NCBI GenBank assembly: GCA_963825505.1
Contig: CAWGTL010000024.1
Coordinates: 124,001-188,000 of the forward strand
Reading direction: 5' to 3'
Length of the DNA: 64,000 nt
Origin: JBBQSN01 sp963825505
GTDB lineage: Bacteria; Actinomycetota; Actinomycetes; Actinomycetales; CAWJMD01
Below the pieces are notes generated by a model. It did not search any database, was not told the origin of the DNA, and was given only the letters and a program-made list of their open reading frames with translations. Of the stretch, positions 49,345 through 58,261 are shown in pieces; positions within the stretch are counted from its first letter, which is position 1; the number at the start of each line of letters is the position of its first letter. Position numbers and translations under genes: made by a program.

Positions 49345-50348
49345 GTGAGAACAGCAGCGAGGCGCCCACCACGGTGGTGCAGTCGACCATCGCCAAGGGC
49401 ATCACCATGGGCCTGCGGGCCGCGATGGAGGCCGAGCCCAAGGTCCTGGTCATGGGCGAGGACGTCGGCAAGCTCGGCGGCGTCTTCCGCGTCACCGACG
49501 GCCTGCAGAAGGACTTCGGCGAGGACCGGGTGATCGACACCCCGCTCGCGGAGTCCGGGATCATCGGCACCGCCATCGGCATGGCCCTGCGCGGGTACCG
49601 ACCGGTCTGCGAGATCCAGTTCGACGGCTTCATCTTCCCGGCGTACGACCAGATCGTCACCCAGCTGGCCAAGATGCACTACCGCTCGCGGGGGTCGGTC
49701 AAGCTGCCCGTCGTCATCCGGGTGCCGTTCGGCGGCGGGATCGGTGCCGTCGAGCACCACTCCGAGAGCCCGGAGGCGTACTTCGCGCACACGCCCGGCC
49801 TGCGCGTGGTCTCGTGCTCCAACCCGGCCGACGCGTACTGGATGATCCAGCAGGCGATCGCGTCCGACGACCCGGTGATGTTCTTCGAGCCGAAGCGCCG
49901 GTACTGGGAGAAGGGCCAGATCGACACGTCGGTCACCCCGATGCCGCTGCACCAGGCGCGGGTGGTCCGCGAGGGCACCGACGTCACGGTCGCCGCCTAC
50001 GGCCCCATGGTCACCACGTCGCTCGCCGCGGCCGCGGCGGCCGCCGAGGACGGCATCTCGATCGAGGTGATCGACCTGCGCACGCTCTCGCCGCTCGACG
50101 TCGACACGATCGAGTCGTCGGTGCTGAAGACCGGCCGACTGATCACCGTCCACGAGGCGACGACGTTCCTCGGCATGGGTGCGGAGATCTCCGCGCGCAT
50201 CACCGAGCGCTGCTTCTACGCCATGGAGGCGCCGGTCCTGCGGGTCGGCGGCTTCCACATCCCGTACCCGGCGAGCCGGCACGAGGAGGAGTACCTGCCC
50301 GACCTGGACCGGGTGCTCGACGCCGTCGACCGCTCGCTCGCCTTCTGA
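49341..50348 (+). CDS. bkdB: 2-oxoacid dehydrogenase E1 beta subunit (branched-chain type)
   Basis: 335 residues from GTG 49341. VLVMGEDVGKLGGVFRVTDGLQKDFGEDRVIDTPLAESGIIGTAIGMAL, CEIQFDGFIFPAYDQIVTQLAKMHYRS and PYGGGIGAVEHHSES-like PFGGGIGAVEHHSESPEAYFAHTPGL are standard E1 beta motifs. It pairs with E1 alpha to bind TPP at the subunit interface and drive reductive acylation of the E2 lipoyl group. It ends 32 bases before bkdC. Confidence 0.9.
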   Translation: MSENSSEAPTTVVQSTIAKGITMGLRAAMEAEPKVLVMGEDVGKLGGVFRVTDGLQKDFGEDRVIDTPLAESGIIGTAIGMALRGYRPVCEIQFDGFIFPAYDQIVTQLAKMHYRSRGSVKLPVVIRVPFGGGIGAVEHHSESPEAYFAHTPGLRVVSCSNPADAYWMIQQAIASDDPVMFFEPKRRYWEKGQIDTSVTPMPLHQARVVREGTDVTVAAYGPMVTTSLAAAAAAAEDGISIEVIDLRTLSPLDVDTIESSVLKTGRLITVHEATTFLGMGAEISARITERCFYAMEAPVLRVGGFHIPYPASRHEEEYLPDLDRVLDAVDRSLAF

Positions 50349-50380
50349 GAGCCTCGTTCTCGTCCTGGAGGACACCTGAC

Positions 50381-51946
50381 ATGCCGCAGATCAAGCAGTT
50401 CCTGCTGCCCGACCCCGCCGAGGGTCTGACAGAGGCCGAGATCGTCACCTGGAAGGTGAAGGTCGGCGACACCGTCGTCATCAACCAGCCGATCGTCGAC
50501 ATCGAGACCGCCAAGTCGCTGGTCGAGCTGCCCTGCCCGTTCGCGGGCAAGGTGGTCGAGATCCACGTCGCCGAGGGCGTCACCGCCGACGTCGGCACGC
50601 CGATCATCTCGATCGACGTCGACCCCGACGGCGCCTCTCCCGCAGGCACTCCCACGGGCGACGTGCCGGAGCAGGCGACCAAGGACGAGCGACCGGACGT
50701 CGGCGGCCCCGGCGAGGAGATGGTGCCGAAGCCGCCGGACGAGGGCTTCATCGAGCCCGGCCTGATCGGCGGTGCCGCTCCTGGCGGACGCACCTCCGTC
50801 CTGGTCGGGTACGGCCCGAAGTCGCAGGAGGCCAAGCGCCGCCCGCGGCGGGGCGCCGGTCGCGAGCCGAGCTCCGGCGCGACAGCCGCTCTGCAGGAGG
50901 CGTTCTCGGCCGAGCGCCAGGTCGCGACCCCGGTCGCCCCGATGCGCGCGCCGGCCCGCGTGACCCCCGTGCCCAGCGCTCCGGTGCCGGGCGCGGCGCT
51001 GCCGTCGGTCGGGACGGTCGACGTCGCCCCCGCCGGCAACGGCACCCGGGTGCTGGCCAAGCCGCCGGTCCGCAAGCTCGCCCGCGACCTCGGCGTCGAC
51101 CTCGGCTCGGCCACCCCCACCGGGCCGAACGGCACGGTGACCCGCGACGACGTGATGGCGCTGGCCAACGGGTCCGCCGTCCCGGACGACTCGTCAGCAC
51201 CGCAGCAGGCTGCAGCCCCCGCTGGTGGTGACACCTCGCAGGGTGAGCGCGAGGTGCGCACGCCGATCAAGGGCGTCCGGAAGATGACCGCCGAGGCGAT
51301 GGTGCGCTCGGCGTTCACCGCGCCGCACGTCACCGAGTGGGTCACCGTCGACGTCACGCGGACGATGGAGCTGGTCAAGCGGCTCAAGGGTTCTCGCGAG
51401 TTCGACGGCCTCAAGGTGTCGCCGCTGACGATCGTGGCGAAGGCGCTCTGCCTCGCGGTCCGGCGCAACCCGGGCATCAACGCGTACTGGGACGAGGCGG
51501 CCAACGAGATCGTCACCAAGTTCTACGTGAACCTCGGCATCGCCGCGGCCACCCCGCGCGGTCTGGTCGTCCCGAACATCAAGGACGCCGACCGGCTCGA
51601 CCTCGTGGGTCTGGCCGGCGCGCTGAAGGGCCTCACCGACACCGCGCGCGAGGGCCGCACCCCGCCGTCCGACATGCAGGGCGGGACGATCTCGATCACC
51701 AACGTCGGCGTCTTCGGCGTCGACGGCGGCACCCCGATCCTCAACCCGGGCGAGGCCGCGATCCTGTGCATGGGTCAGGTCAAGCCCACGCCGTGGGTGG
51801 TCGACGGCGAGGTCGTCGTGCGCCAGGTGATGCAGCTGACGCTGTCGTTCGACCACCGCCTGGTCGACGGCGACCTCGGCTCGCGGACCCTGGCCGACGT
51901 CGCCGCGATCCTGGAGAACCCCGAGATGGGCCTCGTCTGGGGCTGA
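50381..51946 (+). CDS. bkdC: Dihydrolipoamide acyltransferase E2 (branched-chain type)
   Basis: 521 residues from ATG 50381 (GGAGGAC upstream). Single lipoyl domain with Lys45 in DIETAKS; a long Pro/Ala linker; the E1/E3-binding domain AKPPVRKLARDLGVDLGSATPTGPNGTVTRDDVM (about 220-255); and the catalytic domain ending with LTLSFDHRLVDGDLG, which holds the DHRxxDG active site. Transfers the branched acyl group to CoA, giving starter units for branched fatty acids. E3 (lipoamide dehydrogenase) is not encoded here. Confidence 0.9.
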   Translation: MPQIKQFLLPDPAEGLTEAEIVTWKVKVGDTVVINQPIVDIETAKSLVELPCPFAGKVVEIHVAEGVTADVGTPIISIDVDPDGASPAGTPTGDVPEQATKDERPDVGGPGEEMVPKPPDEGFIEPGLIGGAAPGGRTSVLVGYGPKSQEAKRRPRRGAGREPSSGATAALQEAFSAERQVATPVAPMRAPARVTPVPSAPVPGAALPSVGTVDVAPAGNGTRVLAKPPVRKLARDLGVDLGSATPTGPNGTVTRDDVMALANGSAVPDDSSAPQQAAAPAGGDTSQGEREVRTPIKGVRKMTAEAMVRSAFTAPHVTEWVTVDVTRTMELVKRLKGSREFDGLKVSPLTIVAKALCLAVRRNPGINAYWDEAANEIVTKFYVNLGIAAATPRGLVVPNIKDADRLDLVGLAGALKGLTDTAREGRTPPSDMQGGTISITNVGVFGVDGGTPILNPGEAAILCMGQVKPTPWVVDGEVVVRQVMQLTLSFDHRLVDGDLGSRTLADVAAILENPEMGLVWG

Positions 51947-52021
51947 CCGCCTCAGACCCGGCGAAGGCCGGAAGGTCCTGGTCGTCCTGACGTGGGCCAC
52001 GGTCCCGACGGCGTCTGCTGA

Positions 52022-52225
52022 TCACGGGCCGCGGAGCCCCGTCGTCGTGGCCACCGGCGCGGTGGTGGCGGCGGTCACGGACACGACGGTGACGGGTGCG
52101 ACGCCGGGGCGCCGACCGGCGGCGGAAGCCGGGTCGGAGCCGGCGACGAGCACCGCGGCGGCGACGGCGAGCGCGACGGCGGTCGTGCGCAGGACGGTGG
52201 CGAGGGTGGGGGCGGTGGTGTCCAT
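52022..52225 (-). CDS. Small secreted peptide
   Basis: 67 residues from ATG 52225 with AGGAGG eight bases upstream. A full signal peptide (VLRTTAVALAVAAAVLVAGSDPASA) should be cleaved after ASA, leaving about 35 residues rich in Thr/Val/Ala (GRRPGVAPVTVVSVTAATTA). No Cys, no known family. It is divergent from the large AfsR-type regulator, with 140 bases between starts, and is the likeliest nearby target or signal. Convergent with nothing close; bkdC ends 75 bases beyond its stop. Confidence 0.6.
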   Translation of the reverse strand: MDTTAPTLATVLRTTAVALAVAAAVLVAGSDPASAAGRRPGVAPVTVVSVTAATTAPVATTTGLRGP

Positions 52226-52353
52226 GACGAGGTCCTCCTGACGGGTCCGGCGGGGTCGCCGAGGTCGTGGGAACCACGCTGCCCGTCCGCCCTGAAGAGC
52301 CGCTGAAGCCAGCCACCTGGGTGAACACCGGGGTCGCGGCCGCCGTCCCGCAG

Positions 52354-52359
52354 CACAAT
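52354..52359 (+). promoter_or_regulatory. -10 element CACAAT of the AfsR-type regulator gene
   Basis: The hexamer ends 7 nt before GTG 52366, matching the leaderless spacing found across the window. It supports the GTG 52366 start over the upstream in-frame GTG codons at 52267 and 52321. Confidence 0.5.
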
Positions 52360-52365
52360 GCGGAC

Positions 52366-55281
52366 GTGGGCGGAGCCGGGACGACGCAGGTGCAGCTGCT
52401 CGGGCCCGTGCGCCTGCTGGTCGACGGTGCGCCGGTGCGACTCGGCGGTGCCAAGCAGCAGGCGGTCCTGGCCGTCCTCGCCCTGCGCTCGCCCCGCGTC
52501 GTCACGACCGACCAGCTCATCGACGCGGTGTGGGGCGACGACCCCCCGGCGACGGCGCGCAACGCCGTCCAGGTCTACGTCAGCGGGCTGCGCGGTCTGC
52601 TGCCGGTCACGACCGCCATCGAGCGGGCGGCCGACGGCTACCGGCTGGTCGGTCCGTCGCTGCAGGTCGACGCCGCCGACCTCGAGCGCGATGTCGCCGA
52701 GGGACGTGCCGTGCTGCGGTCCGACGACGCGGCACGCGCGGTCGAGCTCCTGGGTCGTGCGATCGACCTCTGGGGCGGTGACCCCCTGGGTGGCCTCGAC
52801 GGCCTGCCCTTCCACGACGAGGCACGCCGCAGCCTGGAGGACACCCGGCTCGCCGCCGTGCTGGACCGCGCGGAGGGCCTGCTGCGCACCGGCGAGACCG
52901 AGCAGGCTGCCGACGGCGCCGGCGAGGTCACGCGCGAGCGGCCGTTCCAGGAGCGGGCGTGGGGGCTGCTCGCGACCGCGCTGTACCACTCCGGCCGCCA
53001 GGCGGAGGCGCTCGACGCCTGCCGTCGGGTGCGCGACCTGCTGGCGGACGAGCTCGGCATCGACCCGTCGCCGGAGCTCGTCCGGCTCGAGCAGGCGATC
53101 CTGCGGCAGGAGCTCGCCCCGCCGTGGTCACCCGCGGAGGAGGCGGCGCCCGAGACCACGGCCCCCGCTCCGACCGTCCCGCCGCTGCCGTCGCCGTTCG
53201 TCGGTCGGGACGAGCTCGTCCGCGAGCTCCTCGGCCACCTCGACGGCCACGGAATCGTGACCCTCCTGGGGCTCGGCGGCATCGGCAAGACGACCGTGGC
53301 CCTGGCCGCCGCCCACGCCGCTGCGGCAGCGGGCCGGCGAGTCCACTTCTGCGAGCTCGAGACCGAGACCGCCGCGCGGCCGGCGCTGGAGCGCGTCGCC
53401 CGCGAGGTCGGTGCCGATCCCGGGGACGACCCTGCGGCAGCGCTCGGGGCACTACCGGACGACGTCCTCCTGGTGCTCGACAACGTCGAGCAGGTCGCGG
53501 GTCTCGGCGGCGCGCTCGCCGGCGCGCTGCGTTCCGGCGGGCCCAGCGTCCTCGCCACCTCCCGGGTGCCGCTGCGGTTGCGCGACGAGGTCGTCGTGCA
53601 CGTCGGGCCGCTGTCGGTGCAGTCCCCGGGCGACGGACCGTCTCCCGCTGCCGAGATGTTCGCCGCGGTGGCGTCGCGCGTGAGACCCGGACTCGACCCG
53701 GCGACGGCGCTCGCACCCGGCGAGCGCGTCGCGGCGCTGCTCGACGGCATCCCCCTCGCCATCGAGCTGGCGGCGATGCGTGCGCGGGTGCTGACGGTCG
53801 ACCAGGTCGCCGACCGGCTCGAGGGCGGCTCGGCCTCGGGCCTGGACGGTTCGCGTCGCGCGGACGTGCCCGAGCGCCAGTCGAGCCTCGGCGCCATCAT
53901 CGCGAGCGCCGTCGGAGCACTTGCCGACGCGCCCGCCGACCTGCTCCGTCGCCTCGCGTCGATGGACGGCTGGACCTCGATCGAGCTGGTCGAGGAGGTG
54001 GTCGACGACCTGGGCGCTGACGTCGTCGACGGCGTCGAGGACCTCGTCGACGCCGGCCTGGTCGACCTCGGCCCGGACGGACGGGTGCGCGTCCGGACGC
54101 CGGTGCGCGAGCTGGTGCTGCGCACCGACGGCCCGGGGGAGCGTGCCGCCGTCGACGCCCGGGTCGCAGCCGGTGTCGCGGCGCTGGTCGGGCGGGTCGC
54201 GCCCATCCTGTTCGGCGGGTCCGCGGCCGACGGGCTCGCACGGCTGGAGCGCGACCACGACCCGTTGACCGGGGTCCTGGCGCGCGCCACGGCAGCGGGG
54301 TCCCCCGTGGCGGTCGACCTGGTCCTGTCGCTCAACCGCTACTGGCTGCTGACCGGACGGGTGGTCGAGGGCCGCAGGATGATCGACGCCGCGCGGGCGA
54401 TCGAGGGCGTGCCGGTCCGCGACCGCCTCCGGCTCGACATCCTCGGAGGCACCTTCGCGGCGTACGCCAACGACGCGACGGCGAACGACCTGCTCGTGCC
54501 CGCACTCGAGGCGGCTGCCGCCGAGGGGCTGCCCGTCGACCGCCTCGTCGTCAACGGGTGGTGCAACGCAGCGGCCGTCGAGGCCCAGCGCCGGCACGCG
54601 GACCCCGCCCGGCACCACGCGTCCGAGGCGTCGCGGGTCGCCGCCCTCAGCGGCGACCCCGCGCTCGTCGCCCTGGCCCGCGACCTCGTGGGCTTCGTCG
54701 CCGCCCACCTGGGCGACAGCCAGACCGCCCTCGAGGCGCACCTCGAGGGGCTGAAGGAGGCTCGCCGGTCCGGTGACACCCACGAGGTGGTGAACGTCCT
54801 GGTCTCGCTGGTGGACGACCTCGTCCCCCTCGGCAGGATCGAGGACGCCCTCGCCATCTCCGAGGAGGCGTTCGAGCTGGTGGTGACGTGCCGGACCGGT
54901 CCGCTCCTCGGCCACGTGCTGTCGATGCGGGGCATGTCGTTGTTGTGCGCGGAGCGCGTTCCGGAGGCCGTCGGGGTGCTCACCGAGTCGTTGCGCATCG
55001 CCCGCGACGAGTTCCCGGACCCGATCGTGATGGGCGACCGGCTCGCCCTCCTCGCGGTCGCGTCGGCGATGCAGCGGCAGGACGTCGTGGCGGCCCGGTG
55101 GTGGGGTGCGGCCGAGGGACTGCTCGCGGACCAGGAGCTGACGCCGCGGATGCGGTTGTCCGCGCGGCTGCTCGACCACGCCGACCAGCTCGCGCGCAGA
55201 CTGGACGGGCGGTTCGAGATGCTCGCCACGGCAGGCTCGGCGTCCCCGCGTCACGTCATCGACGCGCTCCTGGGCGGGTGA
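52366..55281 (+). CDS. AfsR/SARP-type STAND transcriptional regulator (wHTH-BTAD-NB-ARC-TPR)
   Basis: 971 residues. An OmpR-like winged helix (VQLLGPVRLLVDGAPVRLGG...QLIDAVWGDDPPATARNAVQVYVSGLR, about 5-85) is followed by the bacterial transcriptional activation domain (to about 245), a Pro-rich linker, and an NB-ARC/AP-ATPase with LLGLGGIGKTT (Walker Lys308), LLVLDNVEQV (Walker B) and ATSRVPLRLRDE (sensor). The C-terminal half is TPR-like helices. Such STAND activators oligomerise on ATP and ligand binding and activate secondary metabolism or, as in AfsR, small target genes. The neighbouring secreted peptide and the protease locus are plausible targets. A hairpin terminator follows. Confidence 0.88.
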   Translation: MGGAGTTQVQLLGPVRLLVDGAPVRLGGAKQQAVLAVLALRSPRVVTTDQLIDAVWGDDPPATARNAVQVYVSGLRGLLPVTTAIERAADGYRLVGPSLQVDAADLERDVAEGRAVLRSDDAARAVELLGRAIDLWGGDPLGGLDGLPFHDEARRSLEDTRLAAVLDRAEGLLRTGETEQAADGAGEVTRERPFQERAWGLLATALYHSGRQAEALDACRRVRDLLADELGIDPSPELVRLEQAILRQELAPPWSPAEEAAPETTAPAPTVPPLPSPFVGRDELVRELLGHLDGHGIVTLLGLGGIGKTTVALAAAHAAAAAGRRVHFCELETETAARPALERVAREVGADPGDDPAAALGALPDDVLLVLDNVEQVAGLGGALAGALRSGGPSVLATSRVPLRLRDEVVVHVGPLSVQSPGDGPSPAAEMFAAVASRVRPGLDPATALAPGERVAALLDGIPLAIELAAMRARVLTVDQVADRLEGGSASGLDGSRRADVPERQSSLGAIIASAVGALADAPADLLRRLASMDGWTSIELVEEVVDDLGADVVDGVEDLVDAGLVDLGPDGRVRVRTPVRELVLRTDGPGERAAVDARVAAGVAALVGRVAPILFGGSAADGLARLERDHDPLTGVLARATAAGSPVAVDLVLSLNRYWLLTGRVVEGRRMIDAARAIEGVPVRDRLRLDILGGTFAAYANDATANDLLVPALEAAAAEGLPVDRLVVNGWCNAAAVEAQRRHADPARHHASEASRVAALSGDPALVALARDLVGFVAAHLGDSQTALEAHLEGLKEARRSGDTHEVVNVLVSLVDDLVPLGRIEDALAISEEAFELVVTCRTGPLLGHVLSMRGMSLLCAERVPEAVGVLTESLRIARDEFPDPIVMGDRLALLAVASAMQRQDVVAARWWGAAEGLLADQELTPRMRLSARLLDHADQLARRLDGRFEMLATAGSASPRHVIDALLGG

Positions 55282-55292
55282 CGGCAGCCGAC

Positions 55293-55319
55293 CGCCCGGC
55301 CGTGGGTGGCGGCCGGGCG
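55293..55319 (+). terminator. Hairpin terminator after the AfsR-type gene
   Basis: CGCCCGGCCG (55293-55302) pairs perfectly with CGGCCGGGCG (55310-55319) around a 7-base loop, 12 bases after the stop. GC-only stem without U-run. Confidence 0.65.
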
Positions 55320-55611
55320 ATCGGGTCCCTGGGGGCAGACCAGACGTAGATCCAGCCCTGTCCCGGGGCGCATCCGCCGATGGAGCAGTCGTACGCCCCC
55401 TGGCGTGGACCACGCAGCGGACGGCTGGAGGATCGTCGGCGTGATCACGCGGAGGATCCTGGGGTCTCGGCGTGCCCCACGAGGACGTGGTGACTACCGC
55501 ATCGTGATCGCGAGGGTGTATCACCAGAGCACGTCGCGGTCTCCTGGTGACGTACCAGCCCTGTGACCGCCCGCCCCCGACACCGACCGGCCCTGCCAGC
55601 GAGGACGTGTT
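55320..55611 (+). other. Intergenic region upstream of the protease-sigma operon, with candidate operator
   Basis: No gene with plausible codon use is seen in these 292 bases. TCACCAG (55521-55527) and CTGGTGA (55544-55550) are inverted 7-bp arms 16 bases apart, about 60-90 bases before the subtilisin start; TATCAC just before the left arm could be a -10 element. This is the only candidate control site for the operon. Confidence 0.35.
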
Positions 55612-57153
55612 GTGATCCCCCCGTACGTGGTCGACGAGGTCATCGTCTCCCCCGGAGACGGCCACGAGGACGCCGTGGCGCTGCTGCACCGCGCCGCTCG
55701 CAAGTTCGGTCTCGTCGCGAAGGAGACCCGGCGCTCCAAGGACCTCGCGCGGGCGCTGCGCGACCCCGAGTACCGCCGGACGCCACGCTCGTTCGGTCTC
55801 GTCGACGACGAGGACCAGGCCGACGTCTCCAGCGCCGACGCGATGCGGGTCGTCCGCCGGGCCAAGCGGATGGCCCGCCAGGAGGAGCCGAGCACCCCGG
55901 GCGGTCCCGACCTCGCGGTCATGATCAACGTCAACCACGTGCTGAGCGCCGATCTCGGTCTGGACGGCGGCCTCACCGGGCAGGCTCCCTTCACCGGCGG
56001 CCACGCCCCGTTCACCGGCGGCCACGCGCCCTTCACCGGCGGGCACGTCCCCTTCACCGGCGGCCACGGCGCGGACAGCTACGGCGTCATCGGCTCCGGC
56101 GCGCGCCAGCCGGTCGCGTGGGTGGGTCCGCCGCCGGTCCGCGACGAGGACCTCCCGCACCGGCCGGTCGTGGTGACCCTCGACACCGGCGTCGGCGACC
56201 ACCCGTGGCTCACCCGGGCGCAGGGCGTGTCCAAGGGCCTGCGGCTCGACAACGTCCACCTGGGCTTCACCGACCCCGACACCGACCCCGAGATCAAGAG
56301 CATCGGCTGGGGCGTCCTCGACGGCATGCTCGACAGCCACAGCGGGCACGGGACGTTCATCGCCGGCCTGGTCCGGCAGATCTGCCCGGACGCCGACATC
56401 CGCGCGGTGCGGGTGATGCACGCCAACGGCGTGGCGGACGAGTACGAGCTGCTCCGCTGCCTGCTCGGCCTGGCCGAGCGGGTGCGCCGCGACCGCGACG
56501 GCGAGGAGGGCGGTCTGCGCGCCGACGTCGTGGTGCTCTCGCTGGGCTACCAGCACGAGACGCCCGAGGACGTCGCGTACGACGCGCTGATGCTGCCGGT
56601 GCTGCGCGAGCTCGGGTCGATGGGCGTGGCCGTCGTGGCGGCGGCCGGCAACAACGCCTCCGACGCCGAGGTCTTCCCGGCCGCCTTCGCCCCGCACGAG
56701 AAGGGCGTCGTGAGGCGTCCGGAGCGGGGCGTCGCGCCGGTCACCAGCGTGGGCTCGCTCAACCCGAACGGCACGGTCGCGCTGTTCAGCAACTACGGCG
56801 ACTGGGTGCGCTGCTACGACAAGGGTGCGGCCCTGGTCAGCACCATGCCGCGTGCGCTGAACGGCGGGGTGCAGCCCTCGGTCGAGGTGCAGGACGCCGA
56901 CGGCGCCACCCACAGCACCCTCGACCTCGACGACTTCCGCGCCGGCTTCGGCGTGTGGAGCGGCACCAGCTTCGCGGCGCCGGTGATCGCCGCCAAGATC
57001 GCCCGGGCGATGCTGGCGCACAAGGGGTTCGGCGAGCACGGCCTCACCGGCGCGCAGGCGGCGGAGGTCGTCCGCGACGTCGTCCGCCGGCACCGGCTGC
57101 CCCGAACCGCATCCCGTGAGCCGAGGGCGACGCGCAGGGAGGACCCGTCATGA
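55612..57153 (+). CDS. Cytoplasmic subtilisin-like (S8) serine protease
   Basis: 513 residues from GTG 55612 (GAGGA upstream). No signal peptide. Residues 1-120 form a pro-region-like domain (MIPPYVVDEVIVSPGDG...), residues 125-152 are four tandem (A/V)PFTGGH units, and the S8 domain runs from about 185 to 490. The triad is Asp191 (VTLDTGVGDH), His246 (SGHGTFIAG) and Ser453 (GTSFAAP), with the oxyanion Asn in AAAGNN. The stop overlaps the sigma-factor start as ATGA. A cytoplasmic S8 protease coupled to a sigma factor suggests regulated proteolysis of a regulator or a suicide role; the target is unknown. Confidence 0.88.
   Translation: MIPPYVVDEVIVSPGDGHEDAVALLHRAARKFGLVAKETRRSKDLARALRDPEYRRTPRSFGLVDDEDQADVSSADAMRVVRRAKRMARQEEPSTPGGPDLAVMINVNHVLSADLGLDGGLTGQAPFTGGHAPFTGGHAPFTGGHVPFTGGHGADSYGVIGSGARQPVAWVGPPPVRDEDLPHRPVVVTLDTGVGDHPWLTRAQGVSKGLRLDNVHLGFTDPDTDPEIKSIGWGVLDGMLDSHSGHGTFIAGLVRQICPDADIRAVRVMHANGVADEYELLRCLLGLAERVRRDRDGEEGGLRADVVVLSLGYQHETPEDVAYDALMLPVLRELGSMGVAVVAAAGNNASDAEVFPAAFAPHEKGVVRRPERGVAPVTSVGSLNPNGTVALFSNYGDWVRCYDKGAALVSTMPRALNGGVQPSVEVQDADGATHSTLDLDDFRAGFGVWSGTSFAAPVIAAKIARAMLAHKGFGEHGLTGAQAAEVVRDVVRRHRLPRTASREPRATRREDPS
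55984..56067. repeat. Four 21-bp tandem repeats in the S8 protease gene
   Basis: The region encodes APFTGGH three times and VPFTGGH once (residues 125-152). Copies vary at synonymous positions, so the repeat is maintained at protein level. It links the N-terminal domain to the protease domain and may be a His-rich linker, metal site or cleavage site. Confidence 0.85.
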
Positions 57154-57737
57154 CAGCCGGCACCCGCGGCCCCGCGGTCGCCGACCGCGCCCGCGACCTG
57201 TTCTCGTCCTGGTGCGACGGTGACGCCCGCGCGCTCGACGACCTGGTCAAGCTGCTCACCCCGATGCTGTGGCACCTGGCCCGGTCGTACCGGGTCGACG
57301 CCGCCGAGGCGGAGGACGCCGTCCAGAACACCTGGCTGGCCCTGGTGCGGCACCGCGACGGCGTCCGGGACGCCCAGACGATCGTGCGCTGGCTGTCGGT
57401 CACCGTGCGGCGCGAGGCAGCGCGGCAGGCGCAGCGGAACCGGCGGATGGCGCCGACCGAGGACGCCGAGGTCGACGCCCACCTGCCCCCGGTCGACGGT
57501 CCCGAGGTGCGGGTCATCGACATGCGCGACGGCGACGTGCTGTGGCGCCACACCGCCGAGCTGTCCGAGCGCTGCCAGCACCTGCTGAAGGTGCTCGCGT
57601 TCTCCGACCGGCCCGACTACAAGCACATCTCCGACGAGCTGGGCATCCCCGTCGGCAGCATCGGTCCCACCCGGGGCCGGTGCCTGGACAAGCTGCGGCG
57701 CGCCTGCGTCGCCGACCCGGAGTGGAGCTGGGCATGA
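57150..57737 (+). CDS. Sigma-70 (ECF-like) RNA polymerase sigma factor
   Basis: 195 residues from ATG 57150. Region 2 is ARALDDLVKLLTPMLWHLARSYRVDAAEAEDAVQNTWLALVRH, with region 2.4-like REAARQAQRNRR; region 4 is LSERCQHLLKVLAFSDRPDYKHISDELGIPVGSIGPTRGRCLDKLRRAC, the promoter -35 reader. It is placed between the S8 protease and a small accessory gene with ATGA overlaps on both sides, so the three are made together. No transmembrane anti-sigma gene is adjacent; the downstream protein may serve that purpose. Confidence 0.85.
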   Translation: MTAGTRGPAVADRARDLFSSWCDGDARALDDLVKLLTPMLWHLARSYRVDAAEAEDAVQNTWLALVRHRDGVRDAQTIVRWLSVTVRREAARQAQRNRRMAPTEDAEVDAHLPPVDGPEVRVIDMRDGDVLWRHTAELSERCQHLLKVLAFSDRPDYKHISDELGIPVGSIGPTRGRCLDKLRRACVADPEWSWA

Positions 57738-58204
57738 CGATCGACCCGTCGGCCGAGGAGGCCGTCCTGCTCGACCAGCTGCGCGCCATGTGGGAGCGGC
57801 GCGACCCGGTACCTGCTGACCTCGTCGACCGGGTGCTGTTCGCGGTCTGGCTCGAGGACCTCGACACCGAGGTCGAGATGCTGACGATGACCGAGCACAG
57901 CGGCGAGCTGGTCGGCGTGCGCGCCACCCAGACCGCCCGGACGATCACGTTCAGCACCGACGACCTGTCGATCCTGATCAGCGTGAGCGACCGGCCGGAG
58001 GGCCGCCGCCGCGTCGACGGCTGGGTGACGCCGAAGGGCGCGGGCGAGGTGACGCTGCGCCGCTCGGACGGCACCACGTCGGTGACGACCGTCGACGAGG
58101 ACGGCCGGTTCGCGCTGGACGACCTGCCCGCGGGCCTGGCCCAGATCGTGCTGCGTCGCGGCGACGACGACCCGCTGGTGGCCGCCCCGCCGATCGAGCT
58201 CTGA
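57734..58204 (+). CDS. Accessory protein of the sigma/protease operon (candidate anti-sigma or adaptor)
   Basis: 156 residues. The N-terminal 50 residues are helical and acidic (LDQLRAMWERRDPVPADLVDRVLFAVWLEDLDTEVEML), a length and shape like an anti-sigma domain, though the zinc motif HxxxCxxC is absent. The C-terminal 90 residues are beta strands ending VTPKGAGEVTLRRSDGTTSVTTVDEDGRFALDDLPAGLAQIVLRRG, which resembles the carboxypeptidase-regulatory-like/transthyretin fold used for binding. Starts in ATGA overlap with the sigma gene. Function inferred from context only. Confidence 0.65.
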   Translation: MTIDPSAEEAVLLDQLRAMWERRDPVPADLVDRVLFAVWLEDLDTEVEMLTMTEHSGELVGVRATQTARTITFSTDDLSILISVSDRPEGRRRVDGWVTPKGAGEVTLRRSDGTTSVTTVDEDGRFALDDLPAGLAQIVLRRGDDDPLVAAPPIEL

Positions 58205-58261
58205 CGAGCGCGTCGGCGGCGACGGCCACCTGGGGATCGTGATCCACTGCGGTGCAGGGGA

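Noticed and set aside
53452..57093. Very long open frame on the minus strand (over 1200 codons)
   Set aside because: It lies opposite the AfsR-type and S8 protease genes, has repetitive Arg/Gly/His-rich composition and no domain; it is a GC-skew shadow. The same applies to other long antisense frames, such as 20578-23118(-), 32967-34922(-) and 35786-37333(-).
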